Counted from the first letter of the stretch, positions 47,615-60,593 are shown. The stretch: DNA of 64,000 nucleotides from Dalbergia cochinchinensis (GCA_031216125.1 CM062369.1:30863881-30927880); one strand, 5' to 3'. Numbers and translations are program-made. Notes: generated by a model not told the origin, from the letters alone.

Positions 47615-50600
47615 TGTAACATCATAATATTTAACCTAACACGCTTAGGACGCGTTCAGATTAATTATTAGTCATTACTCTTTTATTTCAGTTCTTGATT
47701 CTATTTTATTTAAAATACTTAACGAAAATATGGATAATTTTTTTTTTTGAAGATTAAAAACAAGAACGCGAGCCGCGCAACTTAAAGAGCTACGTCGTAC
47801 GATTACACATACAAGCCAAAAGGAGTTAAAAGTATCATAAGCAAATACAAATCACAACATCATGTATTAACAATAATAGATAATTCATAATACATTACAT
47901 AATATAGGTACTGATGTAGCAATAGGCTCACCATCAAGGGTTAGGGCGATACAGTCATCCATAAGAACATAAATAGGAAATAGCAAAAGGTACAACTAGG
48001 CAAGGTCTCGACACCCTTTATACTTAAACAGATAACCCCTAGAAGCAAGGGGGCTATCATCCACGTGGCGGAGCACAGGCCCTTGATGAGATCCATAGTC
48101 ACCTCCTACTGCTGCTCACGAACAAAATCATTTTCCTCTGAAGACGTGATGGAAGAAAGAAAGAGGCAATGCGAATCTTATAAAAGAAACTCAGTAGGGA
48201 GTTCACCTCCTAACAAGTGTCATCATCTACATCCTCAGGAACCTCGTGTTTCTTTATAATGTGGTGAGCATGCATATGGTTCAATCATTAAGTTCCAAAA
48301 ATTATTATTCGAGGTCCGTTCATTTTAGAATACGTCTTAATGCAAGAAGGCAACATCATAACATAACTAATACCACAATTAATCAACATATGATAAAGAA
48401 TGCAAATTTATGATCTTTTCCTCAACACTTCTTTTAGGTGACTTAAGGTTCTTATATTTCTTTCTTGGGGGCCACCCTATTATTCTCTCTTTTTGAGAGT
48501 TCCAGGTTATGAGCTTATCCCTCAGTAGTCGTCACTAGCTAACACTTATCTTCTCGATAAGTAAATTCTTGACTCCATCTCAGAGTACGGGATAGGGGGC
48601 ATAGGAATACTTATCCTCTCAATAAGCAATTCCCCGGGACCACCTTACGTCGAGCCCAGCTCGTTATGAAAGGATTATTTTCGAGTGTTTTATGTCACCT
48701 TAAGCTTAGCATGTTATGTTGAGATGCAAGAGCACAAATTTATCATGTAATGTCACATGCTTTCATATAACTTCAATACATGTACCTTAACGTTCCAAGT
48801 GTAATCATAACATGCCACAACAAATCTTGCAATTGGTAGCCAAGTATGCAAACATAATCATCACATAAATTCTCAAATAAATTAAATCATAACATCTTTT
48901 ACGGCAAGCACTTTCATGATCTCTTAATCGATTAAACCTCTAAATTGGGTAAACTCAACTTTTGCATTTATTTATTTATTTATTTATGCATCTAAGGGAT
49001 CAATTTCAATGATTTTCATTAATTACTAACCTTGAGAACATCATGAAACCATGTTGCATTGATTTGAACAGAAATGGAAATTTAATCGTTTTGATGTTTT
49101 AGAAGTTACTTTTTTGACCCTTTTTTACTACTAGTCTTTCTCTAAGTGCTAAAAATAATTATTACATTAATTACTAACAAGTTTTTCATATTTGAACAAT
49201 CCTAAACAGCATTATATCATACCAAAATAGTTTGGATAGTGACCGAAAATAGAGTTATGAAAAGTTTCCATAAGTACACTTTTATGATTCTTTAGTTACT
49301 AGTTTTTACCTAAGATGGCAAGGATGATTTTCACCATAATAGATAGTAATTTTCCCTCATTTAAGCCACTCCAAATAATATTAAAAAAATATGGAGATGT
49401 TATGCAAGAGACCAAAAATTTAATATTCCAAAAGCATGCAAAATTGTAATATAAGGCATTTTTAGTAACTAGTCTTTCAAAAATTAATTCCTAGTTAAAG
49501 AACATTCTTAGAACCAAAATATATATTCCTTTCGGAGGATGGAAATATAACCTTTAGGACTTTAGTTAATAACTTGGAAAAATAAATATGAATGCATTTT
49601 CATTTCTCTAGTTTTAATGCCCAAGACTCCTATTTAGAGTATTTACTCTAAAACACCGATCAACTTTAAGGTTGAAAATGATAAGTCTTGACTTTAAGTT
49701 AATTAAGTGATGACATAAGCATATCACTTCATTTTAGCTCAACCTTTTAAAAACAAAATGGAACCCAAAACTTTGACCTCTCAATGGTCTATCACATGAT
49801 GGCTTCACAACCATTACCAAGATCCATTATCATCAAGCCATGGTTCCAACATTTTATTGACACCCAAAGCCAAGACTAGGATGGAAGAAAGAAGACCAAA
49901 ACTGAAAATAGTGAAGGAAAGAAAAGAAAACAAACTCAACCATTATTCATCATCAAAAAAGGAATAACACAATATCCCAATATGCCAAAAATTTTGAAAA
50001 TAGAGAGATTAAGAAAGAAAAACCAAACAAAATCCCTACCAAGAGTGTTTTCCTTTTTGCAAGAAAAGAGCTTGATCTTGAAAGTGAGATGTGTAACGCC
50101 CCAATTTTTACTGTAATTTTTACTGTCATTAGAAATTACTCAATTACCGAATTACCGTAGGTAATTATTACATAAGATTTGAGGCCGAACAATCCTCAAT
50201 AAAGGAATATCACATTAGAAGAGAGGTTAGGAACGATTCATGCGAGAGTCGCAAATCCCGAATTTCTGTACGTATAAAATGACCAAAATGCCCCTGAAGT
50301 TATTTTACTCAGAAAATGAGGATCGTGGGCCCCACCTATTCTCAAGGGGATATTTTGAGGATAATAAGGGATTGTTTGTGCTATGTGTGTTAATAGAGCA
50401 GAAGGATTTCAATTTTGAGTTCCGACGCGCGAAATGACCAAAACGCCCATGCGGCTGTTTTAACTCCGATGTGCATGCCGACTGAGCCCGAACCTCACTA
50501 AAATATTTTAAAATGTGTTTTTAAGCCATGATTAACCATTGGTTAAGCTCGGGTGGCCTCGGCGCTTTTAAGTGAAAGTACGATTTTGCCCTGTTTTTGG

Positions 50601-51067
50601 CGCTTTGCGAATTTCGGGATTTTTGATTCAGATATCTAAACCTAAGCAATATTAGGCTCAAATTAAAGCTTATTAAATTCTAAATATTAATCTAGAGTCA
50701 AAATTATATATTTAGATTGATTAGAACCCAAAATTGCTCAAAAACACCCAAGTTGCTTACTAATTCACTTAAGCCCTTAACCGTAAATTCTCTAAATTAC
50801 ATGAATACCTTGCCTACACCTAAATAATGCATGGAACACACAAATTTCACTTCTTTGGGCTGTAATGGACGAAATTATTGATGCCATTATGTAGTTGAAT
50901 TATTGCCAAAAGTTGCACTAAAACAAAATGCCAAAATGTCACCATAAGAGACATAATTCCTTAATTTCATACAACTTTGTCTAAAATGATTTTTCCTCCC
51001 TTATTTCTCCTGCAAAATTCCGTCCACTACCTCATCATTTTGGCCAATTAGAAGCCTCAAAATCTTC

Positions 51068-51076
51068 TATAAATAG
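51068..51076 (+). promoter_or_regulatory. TATA box of the F2 LTR
   Basis: TATAAATAG followed by GCTTGCTTGAGTGG. The same site with nearly the same downstream bases is in F1 (33833-33825, minus) and in the H 3' LTR (61652-61660). It marks the U3/R boundary about 1 kb into the LTR. Confidence 0.75.
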
Positions 51077-52034
51077 GCTTGCTTGAGTGGTCTTGGAATG
51101 CTTGGTTCATAACTAGTTTTTAGGAGCACCAAAACCTTTCTTTCTTCCTCCTCTTTGGCTGAATTCTTTCTTCAATTTTTTCAAAGAGATTTTGTTTCAT
51201 TTCACTTCAAGAAACCAAGTTCTCTTCCTCTTCTTCAACTCAGATTAGGTAGGGAGTAGTTTCTAAATTTATTTCTATGCTTTGAGGAGTTGTGTTTTTA
51301 GCTCAAAATGATGATATTATGAACTTACCTTAGCTTTTCATTTTGGTTTTCCTCTTCAATTTTTCTTTAACCAATTCAACCATATGGCCTAGGTGGAACT
51401 AAGATGATGGCTTGATGATGAGGACCTTGAGGGTGGGTTGTAAATCCATCACAAGTTAGGCCTCTAAAACTTGAAAATTCCACTTGATGCAAAACTTTAA
51501 AGAATAATGCTTTATGATGCTAAAACAAAGATTTTTAGTTTAGAACTTGAAAGATGTATTTTCCTTTTATGTTTTATTTCTTGTTAAGATATGTATTGGG
51601 TTGAATTTATAATTCTTTTAAAGTCTTGAAGGAGCTCTAGTAAAGAAACAAAATGAATTTGCATCCATGATTAAGTTTATGCTTTGCATAACCATGTTTA
51701 CCCTCTATGTCATCACTAAATTTTCAAGAATGAATAAATGAACTTGCATTTCTCATGTTTAAATTCCAAGCTTGTATTTCATGTTTATGTTTCAAGTCAT
51801 CACTTAATCTTTCAAGATAATAAAGAGGTTGCATCTCATATTTAATTTATGCTCTTACTATATTTTATAATGGCTAAAAGAATCAACGCATGGCATGTTT
51901 ATTTTATACCATCACCTAAAGATCCTAGAGCTCAAAGACTTGCCCATGTATCACAAGCAAAGAAATATGATTATTGGAGTTAAAGAATTTATTCTTTAAA
52001 AAGTCTTGAGATTGGAGCTTAAAGACATGTAATA

Positions 52035-52205
52035 ATAATTCTTTTCTCCCTCTATCGTCCTGTGCGGACTACCGCTGCTCCGGTTTCTTAATAATTCTCT
52101 TCTCCCTCTACTCGTCCTGTGCGGACTACCGGCGCTCCGGTTTCTTAATATTCTCTTCTCCTCTCTCTGGTCTGTCCTGCGGATTACCGCCGCTCCAGTT
52201 TCTTG
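52035..52205 (+). repeat. Minisatellite in F2, three units of about 55 bp
   Basis: Three successive units with core CTGTGCGGACTACCGCTGCTCC and TTCTTAATAATTCTCTTCTC. It is GC-rich in an AT-rich LTR. F1 has two units. Confidence 0.8.
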
Positions 52206-53674
52206 TATCATGTTTATATTTCAAGTTCTTGCATCATGTTTAATTTTCAAGTCATCACCTTAAATCTTAAAGATAAAGAAATGGAATTGCATATCATGTT
52301 TATGATTCCAAGCTATCACCTTATAAAGATAAGATTAAAATAAGGTTGCATAGCATGTTTATAATTCTAAGATGTCACCTAAATCTCTAAAGCTCAAGAC
52401 TTACTCCTTTTATCTTAAGTGAGAAGTTTAATTGTGAAGATCCTCCCAAATTTGACAAAAGAACTAGTTTCTAAATGAGTTTTAAGGCTTTGCAAGGATT
52501 TTAAGGGGAACTAGTATTTTATATGCACTTAAAATATGATTCTATGTAATTGCATGAGGTTCATGATTCGGCCACTGATCTGAGTTTAGTATCAATGTGT
52601 GATAATGATTTGAAATGATTGAAGTTGTGATAATTATGGTTTATTGTTAAGAGAATGATTCATAATTGGTTTAGTAACTAATTAGTTCTATAATTGATAA
52701 TTCTATGTAAGGATTGGATGCTTATTAAGTACTTGATATCATTGAATGATTTCCTGGCTTGCATGTTATAGTTGCTGTTGCAAATAATGAGAATGCTTAT
52801 ACATGAAATGTTCTTTATTATGTAAAATTTACCTTTGTTGCTAGAAGAAAGTGTATCATTGTAAAAGTGTAATTTGGAAAGGTTCTGGCTAAGGAAAGAC
52901 TTGGTATTTAAGCGTGTCCATTGTGACCCACCTCTCTTTCCTGGGAATCTCCCATATGCATGATTACAGATGATATATATTATTCTAGCTTAAGACTATA
53001 AATGAGAAAATGTTATGATGTTTATGAATTGTATTGTGATATAACATGCAAAGATTTAATGGTGACTTAAACTTATAAGAAAATGATCCTTTGGAACCAT
53101 CAGACTATAGGTGGTGAAAATGTGATTTTAGCCCCCTAACCCGTTCTCTCAAAAGGGTAGAGTCGGGACTTTAGCTTATCAAAAGGGATAAGTATATGAT
53201 AGTGACGACTAGTAAAGTATGAGCTCATAACCTAAATTACTCCCAAAAGGGTGGAGTATAGGGTGGCCCAAGGAAAATAATGATGATGATAAGATTTTAA
53301 GTCACCTAAGGCACTAAAGAAATGAAATATGTGCACTGTGTCCATATGTAGCTAATATTATATGACGTTCTTTTATGCACGTTATTTTGATAATGATGAT
53401 GAGGAATACGATGTAATGATAAAGGAAAAGTTCATTGTAAACATGACATGTTAAGAATATGATGCATTATAAGACGCATGATTAAAAATTGATGAACCTC
53501 GGTTAAGTATTTGTCCGAACTTAAAATGAATCTTTGCATGCTCACTATTTTAGAATAATCCCGAGGTTCCTGGGACTTTGATGATGACATCAGAGAAGGA
53601 GGTACCCTACTGAGAATTCTTTAGCAAGATTCTCACTCCCTTTTCTTTATTTCCGTCATTGTCTCCAGATTCAA

Positions 53675-54250
53675 ATGGCGACATTCGTCCTGTTCGTTGA
53701 TACCCCTACTTGGGAATTCCACTATGATCCGGAGCATCGCTCGTATCATTTTGAAGGGAGGTGCGCAGTTCGTGTTTTTATTTACATAGGTCGTCCATTT
53801 GCACATCCTGTCCCTAGTTATCGATTTTCTCCTACTTCTCCCTATGGCGATGAAATGGTTTTCAAACATGCTCGCCCCCTTGATGAAAGGATGTTACGTT
53901 CTTATCCCGCTTCATCTGGGTCCATGGATTCCCAGAGTATGTTCCGAGATGAGATATTCTGAAACTGATCCTTCAGAGGACACTCCTACTCATGTATATT
54001 CTGAGAGCTCTGCTCCTACTCCCACACGTGTAAGAGAGGGTAGTGAGGAAACAGTTGTTCAGCCGAGGTTAGCGAGAAGGCCGTGCATGCGACCCTGACT
54101 GGTGCATCTCGTGTGTCCCTCCCGAGGAGCTCATCGATGGATCAGATTTATTCCCCATTTCCAGGACAAAGGCCATAGAAGGTTCTTAGTAGATTTATGT
54201 GTGTTCATGCACCCTAGTTTTAGGATAACCTTCCCGGCTTATGGAGTTAT
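53675..54250 (+). CDS. ORF inside Tekay-like LTR F2, unknown function
   Basis: ATG at 53675 opens MATFVLFVDTPTWEFHYDPE, then HRSYHFEGRCAVRVFIYIGR and PFAHPVPSYRFSPTSPYGDE. The first frame stays open to 53962; the homologous continuation (ETDPSEDTPTHVYSESSAPT) is in another frame up to 54098, so one shift lies near 53920. The I copy (63126 downward, minus) begins MATFVMFVDTPT and keeps the same spacing, and F1 has the same body. No known domain recognised. The ATG follows a pyrimidine stretch and a CAG (TTGTCTCCAG), which could be a 3' splice site. Confidence 0.5.
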
Positions 54251-55672
54251 CTAGTTTAGGGGCATATATTTCCTTATGTATATTTTTCTTTTATGGGTTT
54301 GCATAAGATAATGATGTATGAACATAACCCACCCTTTGAGTGAGGTTATTGTATGTAAATATATGCTATAATGTGCTTATGGATGTTATATGATGGAGCC
54401 TAAGTGATATGATGTGATATATTCTTAAACGTCTTATTATACTCCGCTTACTCGTTCACGTTGTACTCGGCTCACGTTTTCAATTATGTGTTTAAAAAAA
54501 AATGGCTCGTAATTTCACTAAATATTTTCAAATTATGAAGAAAGAACCAAAGCAAGGAGTAAAGTCTAGTCATTAATCAGATTCAACCTAGGTGTATCTG
54601 GTTAATTACTAGGGTGTTACAAGATGAGAAGAACAATCCTTCCTTTGGAGTAAGGAATGGTTTCGACCAAGGAGGGAAAGAAAGGAAGAAAGGTTTGTTT
54701 TAGGTTTTTGATCTTGGAAATGGAGAGGCTAGGTGTTTAAAGGAAGATCTATGGTGATTGTGTGGTGATTCGGGGTTGAGAGGTGGTGGTGAGTGGTGGT
54801 TCTTGGAAAAAATGAAGAAAAAGAGGAAGAAGAACTCTTTGAGGAATTGGAGAGAAACTTTGAGGATTTTTGAACCAAGATTGCAAGAAATGAACAAATG
54901 GTGTTTGTGGCTTGCCTTGAGGTTGTTTTTATAGAAAAATTTCAACATGTGGGATGAAAAATGGAGGGAGTTTCCATGGCCTTCTAGAAGAACTTGGGGG
55001 GCAAGTTTCATCTTAATGTAGGTTAGAATGTGTATTAGAGGTAGATTTAATTAGGAAAATAGTTAGGAATGGGTAGTTAGGTGTTTAGGTAGATAATCAT
55101 GTATTTAAAAATTTCAAGATCATGATTAGAGAGTGGTAATAAATATTTAGAGGAGTCAAGTTCAATTAGTTTGAATTAAATTCAATTAATTTGAATTTCA
55201 AATACCAATATATTTTCTTAAATCATGGAATTGTACCCTATTCCCTTTTTGACTTTAAGACCATTTGATTCTAAAAAGAGATTTAACTTTCTCTAAACAA
55301 TCTTAAGCTTCAAGTAATTTCAAATAATTATTTTGACTCAAGATTAATAATTAAAATTAATTAATCTTTAATTAGAGTATAATATTGTTTAGGTTTTAAG
55401 CTCATTATGTCCTTAATTAGAGGCAAAATGATAATTTTACATAAAAACTTCTCGGGTTTATACCGACATCCTATATTCCTCAAAAACAACATTCCAAACT
55501 TTCAAATGAAGTCCAGGTCTAATCGGAAATTAATTCTGTATTAATTAACCACAGAGATATTTTGGCAATTTCACTCGGAAAAAATCAAAAACTAAGATTT
55601 TCACCTCAACATTATGCACAACATAAATAATCCCTTTAAACCATAAAACTAACCTCTAGAGGCGGCGTTACA

Positions 55673-56020
55673 CGCAATATCAACACTAACCCATCTCATT
55701 GTGGAACCATTAATCAAACTTCGACCTGAATCTTCTTCCACCATCACAACCCTCCATCATCACCGTCAAACCTTCTCCACATATCCTCTAACCCAAAATC
55801 TAAAAATTGAGATCTCAAAATGACAATGCATAACACCCAATCCACAATATCCCATCCCTATCATACCCATAACCTATGAATAAACAACAAAACTCAGACA
55901 CAAACCATTAACCACCACAAAATCACAGCTCTCAACCACTTGCGATCACCGTCCCTTCAACTCTGCGAAGCCAGCCGTCTGCCACTATCAGTGTTTATTG
56001 TCTCATGTGATTATGGACCA
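55673..56020. other. C-rich flank between solo LTR G and the H gag
   Basis: Rich in CCACCATCACAACC-like runs, like 47400-47614, so it seems to be the continuation of the site where G inserted. Near 55984 CACTATCAGTGTTTATTG is a possible remnant of a tRNA-Met-type primer site (TGGTATCAGAGC). No 5' LTR of H is present here. Confidence 0.4.
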
Positions 56021-57166
56021 ATGGCACCAAGGAGACAACCTAAGACCCCAACCGAGGGGGACCAAAACGATGCTGCTGCTGCTACTGTTCGTGACATGGC
56101 AAGAGCCATGGAACGGATGTTCGAAAGGATGAACCAACAAGGGGACACCGGACGTGCTCCCCCTACTGCTGAAATGGTCGAGCAAGCGAGGTTTGGTGAG
56201 TTTCGCAAGGAAAATCCACTGGCCTTTAGAGGAGCCATGGATCCCGACAAAGCTGATGAGTGAATCAAGAATTTGGAGAAGATCTACTCCGTGGTCGCTT
56301 GCTCGGAAGAGCAAAAGGTCACGTTCGCTGCCTATATGATGGAATCAGACGCCGAGTTTTGGTGGACTGGCACCCGAAGATTGCTGGAAGCTTCGCATCA
56401 TTGCCAATCGAGTCGCTCAAGACTTACTTACGAGAAGTACTTCCTGAGTCGATGGGAACACAAAAGATATTGAGTTCATGCAGTTGACTCAAGGAGGAAG
56501 GATCACGCCAAAGACACGGTGAGATTTGAAGAACTGATTAAGTTCTCGCGGGTGTTCCAAGGGAACCCCGACGAGGTATGGAAATGTGTGAAGTACGAAG
56601 CCGGATTGAAGCCGGAGCTGAATTATGCTATAGCACACATGGAGATCAGGGACTTCCCTACCCTGGTCAACAAGTGCCGCATTCTGGAGGAAGGGCAAGG
56701 TAAGTTTCAGGCGGCAAGGGCAAAACGAGCTAAGGGGCTAGGACCTCAAGCCCTGAAGTTCAAACCCCAACACCAAAACCAACCCCGAAACCATTACAAC
56801 CCCTACCACACCAACCAATCCAAGCCACATCAACAACAACAAAGAACCCCCTTCCATCAACAACCCAAGTAACCCTACAGACCACCATTCCAGAACAACA
56901 ACCAACGAAACAACAACAATAACCGGCAACGAATGTCGAGAGGCCCCCGGAACAATACGCAACAAGGAGGGTCCAGTGGGACCAAGAATAAGACGCCTCA
57001 AGGAGCCCCTGCCACCTTTGCTAGGCCTACACCGGCGATAATATGTCCCCAGTGCGGGAAGGATCATGGCAACCGTCCCTGCCTAGCTGGACAAAACATG
57101 TGCTTCAAGTGCGGGAAGCCCGGCCACTACGCCAACAGATGCAATAACGGAGGGTCGGCGAATTAG
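56021..57166 (+). pseudogene. H gag (capsid/nucleocapsid), decayed
   Basis: The ATG at 56021 (MAPRRQPKTP) fits chromovirus gag; the frame is open further upstream to 55940 but the start there is unlike the family. Visible: an N-terminal helical part (RDMARAMERMFERMNQQ), the capsid region (EKIYSVVACSEEQKVTFAAY, then AEFWWTGTRRLLE), FEELIKFSRVFQGNPDEVWK, an Asn/Gln-rich linker, and a CCHC zinc knuckle CFKCGKPGHYANRC at about 57101-57142. Breaks: TGA at 56261 where the family has Trp (a G-to-A change), a locally shifted stretch at about 56390-56500 with a stop, a stop at 56870, and TAG at 57164. Gag and pol share one frame, as usual for Tekay. Confidence 0.85.
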
Positions 57167-60100
57167 AACCCTAGGCCGCAACACCAAGGGAAGGTCTTCA
57201 CCCTCAGTGCGGACGAAGCAGAAAGGTCTAACGACCTCATCGAAGGTATGTGCGAAATAAATGGCAAGCCTTTAACTGTACTTTATGACTCTGGCACCAC
57301 ACACTCTTTCATTTCATATGCTAGTGTCGAGTCTCTTAATTTAAAGACTTCCAAACTTCCTTTTGATCTTATTGTTTCTACCCCCACAAATCACCCTGTA
57401 AATACTTGTTTCTGTTGTTTAAATTGCCATCTTACTGTAGAAAATAGATCCTTTGTCATAGATTTAATTTGCTTACCCATGAAAGGTATAGGTGTAGTCT
57501 TTGGCATGGATTGGCTTCACGCCAACCGTGTGATGTTAGATTGTAATACCAAAACAGTAGTCTTTCCTTCTCCCCCTAGTGAAACTAGGCAAACTTTGAA
57601 ATTCTATCTTAATGCCGTAGAAGTCAACTGTAGTGGGCAAAAGACTAAGGGATATGTTCTCCTAGCTGCTAGCGAGGTAGACTTTGAGCAGAACTTAGAG
57701 AATATATCGGTAGTAAGAGACTATCCCGAGGTATTTCCGGAAGAGATACCCGAGTTTCCCCCCAAGAGAGAAGTGGAGTTCTCCATTGAGCTGGTTCCTG
57801 GAGCGGAACTAATCTCCACCGCCCCCTATAGGATGTCACCCTTAGAGTTAGCCGAATTAAAAACCCAACTTGAGGAGCTTTTGGGAAAGAGTTTCATCAG
57901 ACCTAGTGCCTCACCTTGGGGAGCCCCAGTACTGTTTGTCAAGAAAAAGGACAGGAGCATGAGGTTGTGCATAGATTATAGGCAATTGAATCATGTGACA
58001 GTGAAAAAAAGTACCCATTGCCTAGGATTGATGATCTTATGGACCAATTGAGAGGAGCGGTAGTATTTTCCAAGATCGATCTAAGGTCAGGATACCACCA
58101 AATTAGGGTAAGAGATCAAGATATACCAAAGACCGCCTTTAGAACTCGGTACGGACACTTTGAGTTCACGGTGATGTCTTTTGGGTTGACAAATGCTCCT
58201 GCAGTGTATATGGATTACATGAATAGGATCTTTAGACCCTATTTAGATCAGTTCGTGGTTGTTTTCATAGATGATATACTCATCTATTCGAAGACCCACG
58301 AGGAGCATGAACGTCATTTGAGGATAGTTTGGAGATTTTGAAGGAGAAAAAGCTGTATGCAAAACTTTCTAAGTGTGAATTTTGGTTGGAGGAGGTCAAG
58401 TTCTTAGGGCACGTTGTGTCAAAAGGAGGTATAGCTGTTGATCCTAATAAGGTAGAAGCCGTAATAAATTGGGATAGACCAACCACCGTAACGGAAATAC
58501 GGAGCTTTTTGGGTTTAGCAGGCTATTACCGTAGGTTTATAAAAGGATTCTCCCAAATTGCCCTACCCTTGACCAAGCTAACTAGGAAGAATGCACCTTT
58601 CGTGTGGAATCCCGAGTGTGAGAAGAGTTTCCAAGAGCTTAAAGAGAAGCTAACCACAACCCCAGTTCTAGTGTTACCAAGCCCCGATGTACCCTTCGAG
58701 GTATATTGCGATGCCTCGGGTAAGGGTTTAGGCTGTGTATTGATGCAAAATAGGCAAGTGGTAGCCTATGCATCGAGACAACTCAAGCTGCACGAGGCAA
58801 ACTATCCCACCCATGACCTAGAATTAGCAGCCGTAGTATTTGCCTTGAAGATGTGGAGACACCATTTATATGGTGTAAGGTTTGAAGTTTTCTCCGATCA
58901 CAAGAGTCTCAAGTACCTCTTTGATCAAAAGGAGCTAAACATGAGGCAGAGGAGGTGGATGGAGTTCCTTAAAGACTATGACTTCGGTTTAAGTTACCAC
59001 CCCGACAAGGCTAATATAGTCACCGACGCCTTGAGCCGAAAGTCATTGCACTTATCTCACATGATGGTCAAGGAAGTTGAGCTAATAGAGAAGTTTAGAG
59101 ATATGAATTTGGGGATGTCTGTGACCAATGAGGGTATGAAAATGTGCTATCTTACCGTAACAAGTGGGTTTAAACAAAGAGTTATGCTAGCACAATGGGA
59201 AAGTGAGGAATTTAGGGAGCTCATAGAGGCGGTTAAGGCAGGAAAACTCAAGGGATTCGAACAAGGTTCCGATTGGGTATGGAGGTTTGAAGGAAGGATC
59301 TGTGTGCCACAAGATGGTGACCTCCGAGAGAAAATCTTGGAGGAGGCCCATAAAAGCCATTTCACCATCCATCTTGGTGTAACCAAGATGTACCAAGATT
59401 TGAAAAGGATGTTCTGGTGGCCCGGATTGAAAAAGGATGTGGTCGCCTGGGTTAGTAAGTGCTTAGTGTGTCAAAAGGTGAAGATCGAGCACCAAAAGCC
59501 ATCAGGTTTGTTGCAACCCCTGTCAATCCCTGAATGGAAATGGGAGTGTATATCAATGGATTTCGTGACAGGATTGCCTAAGACCCAAGCTGGCCATGAC
59601 GCCATATGGGTGATAGTGGATCGACTAACCAAGTCGGCTCACTTTCTGCCTATTAGAGTGACATACTCTTTGGACAAATTGGCTCAGCTATACATCCAAG
59701 AGATCGTGAGATTACATGGAGTACCGTCGACGATAATCTCGGATAGGGATCCGCGATTTATGTCATGTTTTTGGGAAGCCTTCCAAAAGGCGTTTGGTTC
59801 GAAGTTGTGTTTGAGCACAGCTTACCACCCACAAACAGACGGACAATCAGAAAGAACAATCCAGACCTTGGAGGATATGTTGAGAGCCTGTGTTCTGGAT
59901 CAAAAGGGAAGTTGGGACAAGTACCTGCCACTGGTCGAGTTTGCATATAACAATAGTTATCATGCGAGTATCGGCATGGCACCCTACGAAGCCCTATATG
60001 GACGGAAATGCCAGTCCCCTCTATGCTGGTATAAGCCCGGAGAACAAAGCATGTTAGGGCCCGATATAGTGAGGGAAACAACGGAGCAAATCAAAAGGAT

Positions 60101-60593
60101 ACGGGATAGGATGCTTACCGCTCAAAGTAGGCAGAAAAGCTATGCGGATAGGCGGCGTAAGCCGTTGGATTTTAACGAGGGAGAACATGTGTTCCTTAGG
60201 ATCACCTCCACTACAGGCATAGGAAGAGCCATAAGAGTTAAAAAATTGAGCCCCTGATTCCTTGCTCCATTTAAAATCCTTCAAAAAGTAGGGCCAGTAG
60301 CCTACAGAATAGCCTTACCCCCAAATCTTTCCAATCTCCATGACGTCTTTCACGTCTCCCAGTTAAGAAAATACGAGTCCAAACCTAGCCATGTCCTAGA
60401 GCCAGAGCATGTACAGTTAAGGGAGGACCTAACTTTCAATCTGCCACCAACGAGGATCGTGGATCGCGGAGTCAACCAGTTGAGGAACAAGTCTGTTCCT
60501 TTGGTGAAAATGGCATGGGGACGGGACAAGATCGAAGAATTCACGTGGGAATTAGAGTCGGAGATGAAGACCAAGTATCCAGAGCTCTTCTAA
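57167..60593 (+). pseudogene. H pol: protease, RT, RNase H, integrase, chromodomain-like tail
   Basis: Order: protease with LYDSGTTHSFIS (about 57281) and the GMDWLHANRVMLDC block; reverse transcriptase with SPWGAPVLFVKKKDRSMRLC, YRQLN, FSKIDLRSGYHQI and the catalytic FIDDILIYSK (about 58269-58298); RNase H with EVYCDASGKGLGCVLMQ and THDLELAAVVFALKMWRHHL; integrase with a zinc module (HLGVTKMY.. CLVCQKVK), then DFVTGLP, IISDRDPRF and AYHPQTDGQSERT, giving all three DDE acids; and a C-tail ending MKTKYPELF of the Tekay chromodomain type. Breaks: a shift in a run of A at about 57998-58004, a one-base loss near 58333, and TGA at 60255-60257, probably from CGA. Otherwise the 58329-60593 frame is open. 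Confidence 0.9.

Larger units (their letters stand above)
50092..54621 (+). mobile_element. F2: Tekay-like solo LTR, 4.5 kb, nested in G
   Basis: Perfect duplication AGATG (50087-50091 and 54622-54626). It starts TGTAACGCCCCAATTTTTAC and ends CTAGGGTGTTACA. It is collinear with F1 in reverse. Promoter TATA at 51068, R/U5 of about 3.5 kb, LTR ORF at 53675, minisatellite at 52035-52205 with three units. Few differences from F1 are visible, which suggests both inserted fairly recently. Confidence 0.88.
47615..55672 (-). mobile_element. G: Tekay-like solo LTR interrupted by F2
   Basis: The minus strand starts TGTAACGCCGCCTCTAGAGG at 55672 and ends GATGTTACA at 47615. Flanks CCGAA and CGCAA are a poor 5-bp match. 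Without F2 and its duplication it is about 3.5 kb. Shared family marks: AAAACCTAAACAATATTA near the 5' end and the AGTAGTCGTCACTAG block (about 48524-48538). It is older and more diverged than F1 and F2; the LTR ORF is not readable here. Confidence 0.7.

Noticed and set aside
55940..56020. N-terminal extension of H gag from an ATG at 55940
   Set aside because: The added residues (MRSPSLQLCEASRL) are unlike chromovirus gag, which starts at the MAPRR-type ATG at 56021.
59147..59396. Minus-strand frames opposite the H integrase region
   Set aside because: Shadows of the long pol frame.
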